This document shows positions 54,126 to 62,829 of a stretch of 64,000 bases of DNA, one piece after another. The DNA is taken from assembly GCA_022606425.2 (NCBI GenBank), contig JAHDVF020000892.1, forward strand, positions 927,106 through 991,105, in the 5' to 3' direction. Below the pieces are notes generated by a model that was given only the letters and a program-made list of their open reading frames with translations, was not told the origin of the DNA and did no database searches. Within the stretch, counting starts at the first letter, position 1; each line of letters starts with the position of its first letter. The position numbers were made by a program, and so were the translations under genes. Source of the stretch: Lepidostoma basale (lineage: Eukaryota; Arthropoda; Insecta; Trichoptera; Lepidostomatidae).

Positions 54126-54284
54126 ACAAATGAAAATTAATTTATATTTAATTAATATATTTTAAACGAACTAATATTGAAAAAATCAAGCGATAAGGGT
54201 GAGATAACCTTTTGTTAAGAGCTGACGCCAATGAATTTTATCAATGATATTCAATGTTTTATAACATTTCTTAATTTAATAATA

Positions 54285-54345
54285 ATAATAAAATGTTTTT
54301 ATGAAAAAGGAACCCGGTCATGTCCGGAATTGAGTATACAGGTTA
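54285..54345 (-). repeat. SINE2 fragment
   Basis: TTTATGAAAAAGGAACCCGG and TCATGTCCGGAATTGAGTAT match the SINE2 end in the minus orientation. Confidence 0.4.
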
Positions 54346-54483
54346 TAGATAAAAAGTCAGTCAATATTACCCTATCTATAAAGCTAGGTTTATAGATATC
54401 TATTATATCCTATCATATAGGTTTAATTTATACATATTTATTTGTCTTTTCAAAAAATAAGCCAATTCTTTACAGATGTATAT

Positions 54484-54498
54484 TAGGGTGTCCCTTAT
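54484..54498 (+). repeat. Terminal inverted repeat, left
   Basis: TAGGGTGTCCCTTAT, preceded by the probable 8-bp duplication ATGTATAT. Confidence 0.85.
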
Positions 54499-54759
54499 TT
54501 TTCAAAGTTTTAATTTTACAACGCATAGGCTATTGTTTTATTCATTTGGGCCTAAAACATTCGAAAACAATTTTTTTCCTTATTCAGAACAGTGTAACCC
54601 GTGCCGACTTACGCGCAAAGATGTCCCATACAAATTGCGTCACAGGAGCGGCGCGTTGTCGTTGCTATTATCATTTAGTCTCGGCTTGTCATGTAATATC
54701 ACGGATTTTTTTATATTTCGAAGATGTCAGTGGAACTAAGAAGCAATTAAAAAAGTTTT

Positions 54760-56155
54760 TTCTTGGTTAATGAAGTAAATCACCAAATATCAGGTGTAAA
54801 CAACCATCTAATCGTCAAGTTCTCGCAGTTCTATTTTTCAACATACGTGAAGTTAATTCAACTGTTAATGAAAGCGCAAATCTTGTCATTCTGGAGTGCA
54901 ATATATTATGAAAAAAGGCTAGAATACCTACCAGAGCTGTTCCTAATTATGTTAAGAAGTTAGTGGATCTTTATCAGGTCTGACGAGAACTGCAAAAAAT
55001 AGCAAGAAGATTCAGGACTTACATAGGCGCCGCGAAGAGAACTTTCAACTTGAATTAGATCATTTATTTGATATCGCACACGCCGATGCTCTTGAATGTG
55101 CTGTGATACGACAGCATCTTATACAGAATGCTTAAACGGAGCTTGTGTGTAAAAACTAGAAAGAGATTTGTTACTCTTTGCTTGCCGCCATCATATATAC
55201 GAACTGATGCTCAAAAGTGCGTCTGAATCGCAAAATCGACTGTACGAGATGATTATAGCGAACTCATTGAGCTTGCTATTGTTTTTCTGGGTGAACGCAA
55301 TGAAAATAAAATAAAAATCAGACCTGCTGGCCCAACGCATCAAGCACGATGGATGCCAAGAGCTATTTACTCCTTAAAAATACGTTTACTGCAGTCCCAG
55401 TTTAAAATGTGCGCTAAGGACAAATAAGCTTAACGAGATGTTTGTTTATTTATTGTGGCAGTTTATGTGTAGCCCTGGCTTGAATGTAGTTTGGCGATAA
55501 AAGCTCCGAATCAAGATTTTTGTTTTTTAAGGACCTTATAAGATTACGAAGAAGTTGACAATTTCCAAAGCGGCTTTAAACAAGTTCAGTCAACATTTAT
55601 GGTACTTGTCAGAGGAAATAGCCGTACTTTTAATTTTTAATGATAACGTTGATGAGCAGACTAATGAAAACATTGTAGAAAACTTACAAAAAGAAAGTTT
55701 TGGTGATTCGGGAAAGAGATATGTTCCATCGAAGGAACAGATGTCTGGCTCTCTATATGGTACGTAAGTAGTGTTTAATCTGGTATTTAATTTAGAACTT
55801 ATTTGTTTTATTTATAGGTACTACAAGTATTTGTTACCTTGTTTTATGGAAATCTTTGAGTGATTTTGTTTCTGTAAAAAGTAAAGATTTATTTTCATTA
55901 CTGAAACTTGATAGTAATTTCCTTCGAGAAATTGTATCTTCATAGAATGACAGCGCGGCCTTTGTGGAAGCTAAAAAGAAGGTTACTAGCTTAAAAATAG
56001 TAAATGACAGAGCTGAAAGAGCTGTTAATCTAATGACAGACTTTCATGGTTCGATTACCGCAGATGTAGAACATAAGTAGTTCACATTATGTTGTGTGCA
56101 AGAACATAGAAAAATTTACCCAGACTGTAAAAAAAAGAGACTTCGAAGAGGAAAT
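54760..56155 (+). pseudogene. Transposase-like pseudogene of the 8-bp-TSD element
   Basis: Fragmented plus-strand reading: NSKKIQDLHRRREENFQLEL and FDIAHADALE (about 55000-55100); GPTHQARWMPRAIYSLKI (about 55330-55385); AIKAPNQDFCFL (about 55490-55530); KAALNKFSQHLWYLSEEIAV with a 70-codon open frame (55555-55767); then KIVNDRAERAVNLMTDFHG (about 55990-56045) and a Cys/Lys-rich end. The sequence order resembles a multi-copy insect protein family with HLWYLSEE and VNDxAERGV motifs that I recall but cannot name. A possible intron (GTACGTAAGT ... TTTATAG) lies at about 55757-55817. Stops in every section. Confidence 0.65.
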
Positions 56156-56445
56156 ATCCAAGTAAATAAATATAAATTTGGATCTTTTCTGATAATTACA
56201 AGAAAAGTATTACATAAATATACGTATTCATCAATATTTATCTAACATAATGGTTTTAAGTGTTCATCTACAACTTCATTTAAGAGACACCTAAAGCAGG
56301 TATTTTCTAATACTTTGAGGCCAAGTCGGCACGGGTTAGAATTATCGTAGGAAGTTGAAATTCTGTATTTGGGTAACTAGTAGGCTATTAAACACAATTA
56401 GGGGGTATGCGTTTCAATAATCCAAAAAAAAATTTTTTTGCCCAT

Positions 56446-56460
56446 ATAAGGGACACCCTA
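56446..56460 (-). repeat. Terminal inverted repeat, right
   Basis: ATAAGGGACACCCTA followed by ATGTGTAT, the second copy of the probable target duplication. Confidence 0.85.
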
Positions 56461-56559
56461 ATGTGTATACATAATAATAAAATATTTATGAAGCTCATTT
56501 TAATAACAGACTGCATTTAAACGTAAATATCTGCAGAGCGAACAATTAGTTAGAACCCT

Positions 56560-56870
56560 TGATATCAACGGTCCATCTCATCCGCAGATCTCAAGTTGGA
56601 AACTAGCTCAAACTTCGCTCCTTAATTAGGGACAAGAAGTAGTGTCATAGCCTTGCCCGCGTCCGGTGCTGGACGGGGGAGCGCGGAGCGAACACTTTTG
56701 GGCGCCGCGCCGTGTCCGGGGCGTCGGTCCGTTAGGCGCCCATTGTACGAGTGGGACGCCCGAAACTTTGGAGCGGTATTCAATCGCGACCTAAACACTA
56801 AACAGGACACGTGTCGCTGTCAACCACAGAGCACGTGGTTCTCATATAATATGAGCGCCACTCTATGCAT
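56560..56870. other. Unique GC-rich island
   Basis: CpG-rich at 56655-56740 (GGCGCCGCGCCGTGTCCGGG). Opposed frames of 62 and 80 codons, no motif. Probable conserved or regulatory DNA, unproven. Confidence 0.4.
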
Positions 56871-57141
56871 CATTAATACTCCAGCTAAAGTTTAAAAAAA
56901 GCATTTATTTTATCTGCGCAACGATGTGAAACTCCTTAGAAAAAATAAATTAAAATGAGTTACGAGTATCAAAGATTTAATTTCGTTTTCATGGCGATAA
57001 GCCTAACTGGGATATTATCAAATAATGAAGTGATGACATAACACGAGTATCAAAAAAATCTAAAAAAAAAAAATTAACAATATAATTTCAATGGATCTTG
57101 TACGATTCAAATAATTAACAAAAGAAATATTAACTTACATA

Positions 57142-57262
57142 ATTAATACGAATGAAAACATTCCCGTCAAATATAAAAAAATATGTAAAAAAACAGACGC
57201 TTTCATTTTTATTGATAATTTATTAGAGAGATTTACATCATTGTTCGAGAAACAATAAATTA
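57142..57262. repeat. Family A remnant
   Basis: AATTAATACGAATGAAAACA, AAACAGACGCTTTCATTTTT, GAGATTTACATCATTGTTCG. Internal part replaced by short AT sequence. Confidence 0.65.
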
Positions 57263-57307
57263 AATTTCCACATGACGTAATCATTAGCGATAAAACTATA
57301 AAAATGT

Positions 57308-57500
57308 TACTTAGGAAATTGAAAATAACTTTGTTTAATCCACTAAATATTAAAAAATATTAAAAAACACGACAGGTTTCGAAGGATACCTCCATCTTCA
57401 GGTAAATTCAGGTTTATATTACTATGGAATTATATTACTATGGAAGTATATTACTATGGAATTCCACAGTGTTAATGCCTTAGCGTTCTATAAAAATGTT
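57308..57500 (-). repeat. Family H ribozyme element
   Basis: CTTAGGAAATTGAAAATAAC, TTTAATCCACTAAAT, ribozyme, then three units of TATATTACTATGGA and the module ATTCCACAGTGTTAATGCCT, TAGCGTTC. The trailing module is in the orientation of the right arm at 40900, so it is the remnant of a lost second arm. Confidence 0.75.
57366..57405 (-). ncRNA. Hammerhead ribozyme candidate, family H
   Basis: Minus strand: core CTGAAGA (57395-57401), extra U, stem II GGAGG/CCTTC with loop TAT (one G-U), GAAA (57377-57380), helix III AC/GT around CT, C17 at 57371; stem I TAC/GTG (one wobble). All core residues consensus; the only family H copy with an intact core. Confidence 0.72.
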
Positions 57501-57504
57501 GTTA

Positions 57505-58085
57505 TACGAGTATTATACGAGTATAACATTCTAAAATACAGGTCTATATTTATACACTCGAATAAAAATGATTTCATATCCTAAAAGAATACACATATTT
57601 GAGTAGATATGTTAGATAGACAGGAACCGATCAAGACATATTTAAAGTGTAGGTTAAACCTATAATGAAAGTTGAATATCTGATTTCACCACGTGGATGT
57701 CAAAGTGTTTCAAACCGTGTGTGTACATCTGCTGCTTGAAAGATCTTATGCGTGCCCGTTATTCCGCTTGTAAGATCTAAATCCCAGGTCTGCTCCTGCT
57801 ATTCTCAGTTCCATACGCTTTGCATATTCTACGATGAAGTGGCGTTGAACTTCACAACCCATCATTTCTAATTCAAAACAAACAACCGAGGAAGGTTTTC
57901 GTGCCTGCTCCAAGTCTCGGGGGAAAAGTAGCTCTATGGAAAAGATGACAAAAATTTAAATAACCAAAATATACGTCTTATCTTGGAACCAGTAGCAATT
58001 TTGAACGGAGAGCCAGCGTTTCAAAAATAAGTCTTCAAAATTATAAATAAGAAATTTGATGGTGTGAACGTGAATATTTAATAAT
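57505..58085. other. Unannotated stretch
   Basis: No coding or repeat family seen. Contains TATACGAGTATTATACGAGT at about 57509-57530. The 57740-57860 part has mixed composition. Confidence 0.4.
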
Positions 58086-58094
58086 TTTAATTTG

Positions 58095-58262
58095 TTTAAC
58101 TAACTAACTAACCATCACGCCGTCTCCCCGAAGGGGTAGGCAGAAATAATGGACTGCAACACTTTAACCGATTCGGCACTCCATCTTTCGCTTTTCGCCC
58201 CCGCGGGAGACGCGGTGTGACGGATTGCGAACCTCATCGCCATAACCTGTTTATTTATTGAT
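58095..58262 (-). repeat. N1 LINE 3' end, minus strand
   Basis: Inverted TTAG repeats, CCATCACGCCGTCTCCCCGA, AATAATGGACTGCAACACTT, then GCCCCCGCGGGAGACGCGGT and CTCATCGCC. Same unusual composite as 44365-44520. Confidence 0.75.
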
Positions 58263-58299
58263 ACTAGCAATTTAAAGATTTGCAATATTTAGGAGTTTC

Positions 58300-58436
58300 A
58301 ATGCAATTCGGTTCATCTCTCATGCGTTCCTGGTATTGTGCTGCATATATGTAATATTTTACATGTACTCAATAGATGCCTTAAACATTTATGTTGTTTG
58401 TAATGTCTTTTGAGATAATAAACTGATTTGATTTTA
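58300..58436 (+). repeat. LINE 3' end with GATTT tail
   Basis: ATTGTGCTGCATATATGTAA, TAATGTCTTTTGAGATAATA, AACTGATTTGATTTTAG. Shares blocks with 32930-33016. Confidence 0.6.
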
Positions 58437-58672
58437 GATAAACTTAAGGCGTTAACACAGTGGAATTCCATAATGGCGAATTTTTAATTAATTAAAACAT
58501 TATTTTTTCCACTTTTAAGTTTATTATTCTCGACATGTTATCATCGGGAGAACGATATAATTTCAAGTTTATATGATTCTCCCGAAGCCTTCGAAACATG
58601 TCGAGAAAAATAACCTTAAAAGTAGAAAAAAACAGTGTTTTAATTCATAAAAAAATCGTCAAACAGATTAGA
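58437..58672. repeat. Family F inverted pair
   Basis: Inverted 3' module TAAGGCGTTAACACAGTGGA, then TTTTTTCCACTTTTAAGTTT, CTCGACATGTTATCATCGGG; right arm GATTCTCCCGAAGCCTTCG with AAACATGTCGAGAAAAATAA. TTCTC / GAGAA can form stem I, but the hairpin is truncated on both sides. Confidence 0.7.
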
Positions 58673-58812
58673 TTTGCATCTGTCAGATCATGTAAACAAT
58701 TTTATAATATTTCAAATATGTATCACGGAAGAAGGACTGGTTGTCCAAAACTTGTCAATGTAATTTAATTTTTTATAATGTAAGTGTTGTATATACAAAA
58801 GAAAAATAGACA
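58673..58812 (+). repeat. Family D remnant
   Basis: GCATCTGTCAGATCATGTAA, CACGGAAGAAGGACTGGTTG, TCCAAAACTTGTCAATGTAA, TGTAAGTGTTGTATATACAA. Core CGGAAGA and AAAAC: degenerate. Confidence 0.65.
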
Positions 58813-58879
58813 TCAAGCATCTACAACACAAAGTATGGCGAATATTGAAGAGATTTGATTTGTTTATTTGTGAAATGTA

Positions 58880-59280
58880 TACTTATATCTGTGAGGCGGT
58901 AGCCTCTTCGCATTGTGTTAATAAAGTAGTTTGCTAAATGCTAAAACAATCATTCTTCATAGATGGCGTTAGTGGGTGGATTGTATAGATTAATCTTAAA
59001 AAATTAATTAGTACAATCAAATCTACATAGATGGCTAACTGGAACTGACACGTGAAGATAGGTATGGATTTGGAGTATATATACAACTTCCAAAAATGTA
59101 TCATGCATGATCATAATAACAATGGTGGAATGGGGAATGTTGTAATTACATAAAGCGTGCGCTTAACCCAACCAATGACAGGTCATAAGTCCTGTAAACA
59201 CCTTGATCATCCATATTCAGTTTCCAGTTTGTTTCTTCGTCTCTATTGAGATACAATTAAAAATTTAGATTTGATTTGAT
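58880..59280 (+). repeat. R-A repeat, full length
   Basis: GTAGCCTCTTCGCATTGTGT, CATAGATGGCGTTAGTGGGT, AATGGGGAATGTTGTAATTA, CAACCAATGACAGGTCATAA, TTCGTCTCTATTGAGATACA. About 400 bp, no coding capacity and no clear terminal inverted repeats. Confidence 0.75.
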
Positions 59281-59449
59281 TCATGGATCAAAAAACAGCA
59301 GTAGATATTGTTTATAACTGTGTTGATAATCAATATGACTGAAAACCTGCATACGTTCTTTAAATTTTTTTTAAATATTTCGTTATTTGTTGTTTTTATT
59401 TAGGTCATTCGCAGAATAATCGGCCTAATCTGGAATGAATTGGGTTGTA

Positions 59450-59765
59450 CTAAAACATTAAGTTAGATATCCCAATATCCCATTCCATAAATCGTATATT
59501 AATTTCACGTTGTCGCAGGAAGAGGTCACGCGAGGCCCGCAGCGGTCCTCCGTATTGCGCACATTGCACAATCCGTCTCCTGAGCAAATATTTAGCTCCG
59601 CTCGGTCCCCGGCCCAAGTAGCTACCGTTATTTGTTCTGGGGCCCATCCCCTCCACCCCCTCTGTTATTAATCTCTCGGCAGGCCGATGCAATAGTGTCG
59701 GTTGTATTGCCTTATTAATAGCTATGATCGCCGATAAATCACTACAGCTGAACAATTTCTAAGAT
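59450..59765. other. Unique GC-richer island
   Basis: 101-codon minus-strand frame over GC-richer DNA, no recognisable motif. No second copy. Confidence 0.4.
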
Positions 59766-59984
59766 TTGCATTCAAAACCTAGCGCCGTCCGAGAAATTTC
59801 TGGAATTTATTCCAAGTCGAGTCGAATAATCTACAAAGAGATGACTATATAAACGTGGCAACATGGAGATCTTATATAAAATTATACTTTCAAAAACGTT
59901 ATTCCTGTAATACATATGAGATACAAAAAAATAGAACCGATTAATATACAACATTTTGAATGTATACAAATTCTTGTAGACAAT

Positions 59985-60310
59985 TACTGGATTTTACCTA
60001 TTGCGGATAAAGTATTTTTTTATAAGGATTAATTGTATCTCAATAGAGACGAAGATGTAAATTGTTTTCTGGGAACAGAATGTGGTGGCCGAGGCGCTTA
60101 CAGGACTTATGACCTGTCATTGGTTGAGTTGAGCGATCGCTTTATGTTTAACAACATTCCCCATTCCTCCCTTCTTATGACCACCACGTCTGACAATTTT
60201 TTGGAATTTAAATTTTTTTTATTTTTTGGAGATGCTAGAATCCTGCACTTATCTTTACACGTTTTAATTCACTGTACACTAGCGTCATCTATTAAGATTG
60301 GGAAGCATTA
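59985..60310 (-). repeat. R-A repeat, minus strand
   Basis: ACTGGATTTTACCTATTGCG, TTGTATCTCAATAGAGACGA, GGACTTATGACCTGTCATTG, CAACATTCCCCATTCC, ACTAGCGTCATCTATTAAGA. The 92-codon frame here is a shadow. Confidence 0.75.
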
Positions 60311-60419
60311 AGCAGAAAATCTTTATTAATGCACTTTGAAAGGCTCTGCAAATATATTTCTGTTAAATGAAATTCCTTGGTAGAATTACACTATCAATAA
60401 TGAAAATATTAAAAAAATT

Positions 60420-60580
60420 ATATTTAATATTTAATAATACGTATTCAGTTTTATTCCACTTGATTTTCAACTTCAGCCGGTTTCGGCAGTTCGCTTCCAC
60501 CTTCTGGCAGCGAACTGCCGAAACCAGTCATTCTAAAAATCAAATGGATTAAAACTAAATACATATTATGAAGGATGTTT
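60420..60580. repeat. Family G inverted pair
   Basis: Arms ATACGTATTCAGTTTTATTC, CACTTGATTTTCAACTTCAG / complement. Hairpins GCAGTTCGCTTCC (left) and GGCAGCGAACTGCC with GAAACCAGTC (right). CTGANGA is absent at the axis, so this copy is not a ribozyme. Confidence 0.65.
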
Positions 60581-60629
60581 TATTTAAAAAATATACATAT
60601 TTGTAATTAACAATTTATGTAGTATTTCA

Positions 60630-60872
60630 CAACGTGGCAGAGCTCTAGTGGTAAGAGCTACGAGTGACTCACAGAAGGGCCCTTGTTTTATTCCTGGCGA
60701 TGGCAGTGTGATTGTAACATTGTCTTTGGTCTGGTGGAGAATTCACGTGACAAGAAAATGGCGAAAGATTAGCTAATCATCACACGTCATGAGAATCAAT
60801 AGCTAAAAACCAATTGTATACATTAATTGGGTCCAAACGAACTGTTGTACACAAAAAATAAATAATTAATAT
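60630..60872 (+). repeat. SINE1 copy, nearly complete
   Basis: CGTGGCAGAGCTCTAGTGGT (head), TTTTATTCCTGGCGATGGCA, GTCTTTGGTCTGGTGGAGAA, AAATGGCGAAAGATTAGCTA, CACACGTCATGAGAATCAAT and the TTGGGTCC...CTGTTGTACACAAAAAATAA tail. Confidence 0.85.
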
Positions 60873-61004
60873 AAGAGAAGTTGAGGTTCGTTTCATTATT
60901 CTTGGTTGTAAAAGCGTTTTAATTCATAACAATTAAGAACTACGATATTTCATCTAAAATAAGTACTCATTTGTATTTAATCCCAAGTAAAATTTATTAT
61001 TTAT

Positions 61005-61560
61005 ACCTTGGACGGCAAGAAGAACAAACCAGTCAATCATTAGCCAGCTGGGTATCAGCACAAGACTTTCGCGAATGTGCTCTCAGAAAGTGTTGAAATA
61101 TAATATTTTGGATATATAGCCCGGAGAGATCAGAACAACCTTGAAAAGCTCATCAAAGCAAAGTGGAAAGAAGGCGACCACAAGGACGACCCCGAGCCAC
61201 TGGTCCGATCAAATCAGGGATCTGACTGGTCTCTCATTAACTGCAGTCTGGATTTACCAATACCGAAGTCCTGAGGCGAGCTAGAGTTGGCAGGGGGAGC
61301 TGCTGTCAGCTATCAAGGTTCGGAAGAATTCGCATCTAGGTCATATACTGCGCGGAGAAAAGTACCACCTTCTCCTGATGATATTTGAGGGGGAAATCGA
61401 AGGACGCTGAGGGCCCGGTAGGAGACAGATGTCCTGGCTACGGAACGTGAGGGAGTGGACCGGCATCCGAAATGTGCCGAAGGCGCAGGACAGAGACAGG
61501 TTCGCCGAGGTGATCACCAGCATTGGGGGACCCGAGAGAGCACTTGAAGAAGAATTATAA
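61005..61560 (+). pseudogene. RTE1 LINE C-terminal fragment, GC-rich
   Basis: RARVGRGSCCQLSRFGRI frame, then GEIEGR-stop-GPGRRQMSWLRNV, REWTGIRNVP and AQDRDRFAEVITSIGG. Third copy of RTE1, with more CpG than the others. Confidence 0.7.
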
Positions 61561-61564
61561 AACA

Positions 61565-61830
61565 GTCGATTTCATTCGTATCGTATTGTTTACAAAATTG
61601 TTCAAGAAACAGTAATATTTGTAATCATTTCTTTCGGGTTAATTCTACATATCATTATTTTCACGATCTCATAAATTATCTATCATATTGTCTATATTTT
61701 TCGTGGTAATTTCTCGCGTTCCTGCTAGAAAAAGTGTGATAAATTTATTTCGAATATAGATGCTTCCCGTTTAAATAAAACAAATAACAAAAATGGAGTT
61801 TTACAACTTGTTCGAGAAAAAATAAATATC
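61565..61830 (+). repeat. Family A end plus R-E body
   Basis: TTTCATTCGTATCGTATTGT, TTGTTCAAGAAACAGTAATA, then R-E (61600-61785), then AAATGGAGTTTTACAACTTG and TTCGAGAAAAAATAAA. A family A 3' module occurs on both sides of R-E. Confidence 0.6.
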
Positions 61831-61839
61831 GTATGAAAA

Positions 61840-62090
61840 TGGTAGTAAGCTTTAAGCTCGAGCGTAATGAGCCCACCAAAGACATACTCCCGTAGGAATC
61901 AGAAGTAGAGTAGTGGCTGGGCCGCTCTACATAATGCAGTAACGAGGAGCTCTAGCGTGGAAATTCGGTTACTTGCGGCAGATCCGCCTGCGGTGAGTAC
62001 CGCCCAGGCCCGGGCCCGGTATGAACGGCGGAGGGTCTCTATAAATTAAGTCCCGCCAGTGCGGAGATACAGCTACAGATGCAAATGGTC
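61840..62090. other. Unique GC-richer island
   Basis: GGCCCGGGCCCGGTATGAAC and neighbours. No repeat copy or coding motif. Confidence 0.4.
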
Positions 62091-62239
62091 GGGACGTGTA
62101 ATAATTACAACCTGCACTGCTTCTAGCGTTTTGCAACACTCACACTCGTCCTAACTCTCCGTAACAACTACCTTACTTATTCAAATTGTTACATTTATTA
62201 CTTTCATATTACAGTAGTTTACATTTGTAAATACTTCAA

Positions 62240-62650
62240 TACCTCTTCAATTCTTCGTCCACTGTTGGACATAGGCCTCTTCCCTTCCCTTCCACTCGTC
62301 TCTATCTCCTGCCAGCAGCAGCCACAATTCACCTTTTTTGCGGCCTGCCGACGTTTCTCCTATTCTCCCATGGTCTCCACCTTATTATTTTCTGGGTCCA
62401 TCTCTCCTCACTCTGTCTCGCCACATGACCCGCCCATTGCCACTTCAGTCTCGCTAGTCGTTCCTTGATGTCCATTATTTTTGTTCGGCGTCAAATCTCC
62501 TCATGTCTGATTTTATCTCGGAGACTGACGCCGAGCATATGTATTTCCATAGAACGCTGCGTGACTCTTAATCTTTCTACATTTCTCTTGGTGAGGGTCA
62601 TAGTTTCCATCCCATACGTCATCACCGGCAGTATGCATGAATCATAAATC
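62240..62650 (-). pseudogene. LINE RT C-terminal region
   Basis: Minus strand: ILPVMTYGMETMTLTKRNVE, RLRVTQRSMEIHMLGVSLRD, KIRHEEI, stop, RRTKIMDIKERLARLKWQWA, GHVARQSEERW. Typical YGxETWxLT...QRxMEIxMLGVSLxD...RLAxLKWQWAGHVARR block of RTE-like elements. One stop after HEEI. The plus-strand frames at 62265 and 62465 are shadows. Confidence 0.85.
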
Positions 62651-62689
62651 ATGAATGTAAATACACATATTTTAATTTATACGAATCAT

Positions 62690-62757
62690 AAAGTTTGTTA
62701 TTAAAGCATTATCAAGTGTAATACTGGCATAAAATATAATAAAACTGATTTTTTTAA
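62690..62757 (+). repeat. Family A fragment
   Basis: AAAGCATTATCAAGTGTAAT, TGGCATAAAATATAATAAAA and CTGATTTTTTTAAA. Core lost. Confidence 0.5.
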
Positions 62758-62829
62758 ATTTTATTTTCCAAAATTAAAGGTAGATCAATCTTATCCCCTT
62801 CAAAATGCTCCCCATTTTCAAATTTAATA

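Larger units (their letters stand above)
54484..56460 (+). mobile_element. Decayed DNA transposon with TAGGGTGTCC ends, 1,977 bp
   Basis: Left end TAGGGTGTCCCTTAT and right end ATAAGGGACACCCTA are exact complements over 15 bp. Flanks ATGTATAT (54476-54483) and ATGTGTAT (56461-56468) differ at one of eight positions, so an 8-bp target duplication is likely. The 8-bp duplication and the TAG start are compatible with hAT; P-like is possible. Subterminal inverted homology too (CCGTGCCGACTT / AAGTCGGCACGG near 54599 and 56320). Confidence 0.82.

Noticed and set aside
59450..59755. 101-codon minus-strand frame
   Set aside because: No motif; same explanation as other GC-island frames.
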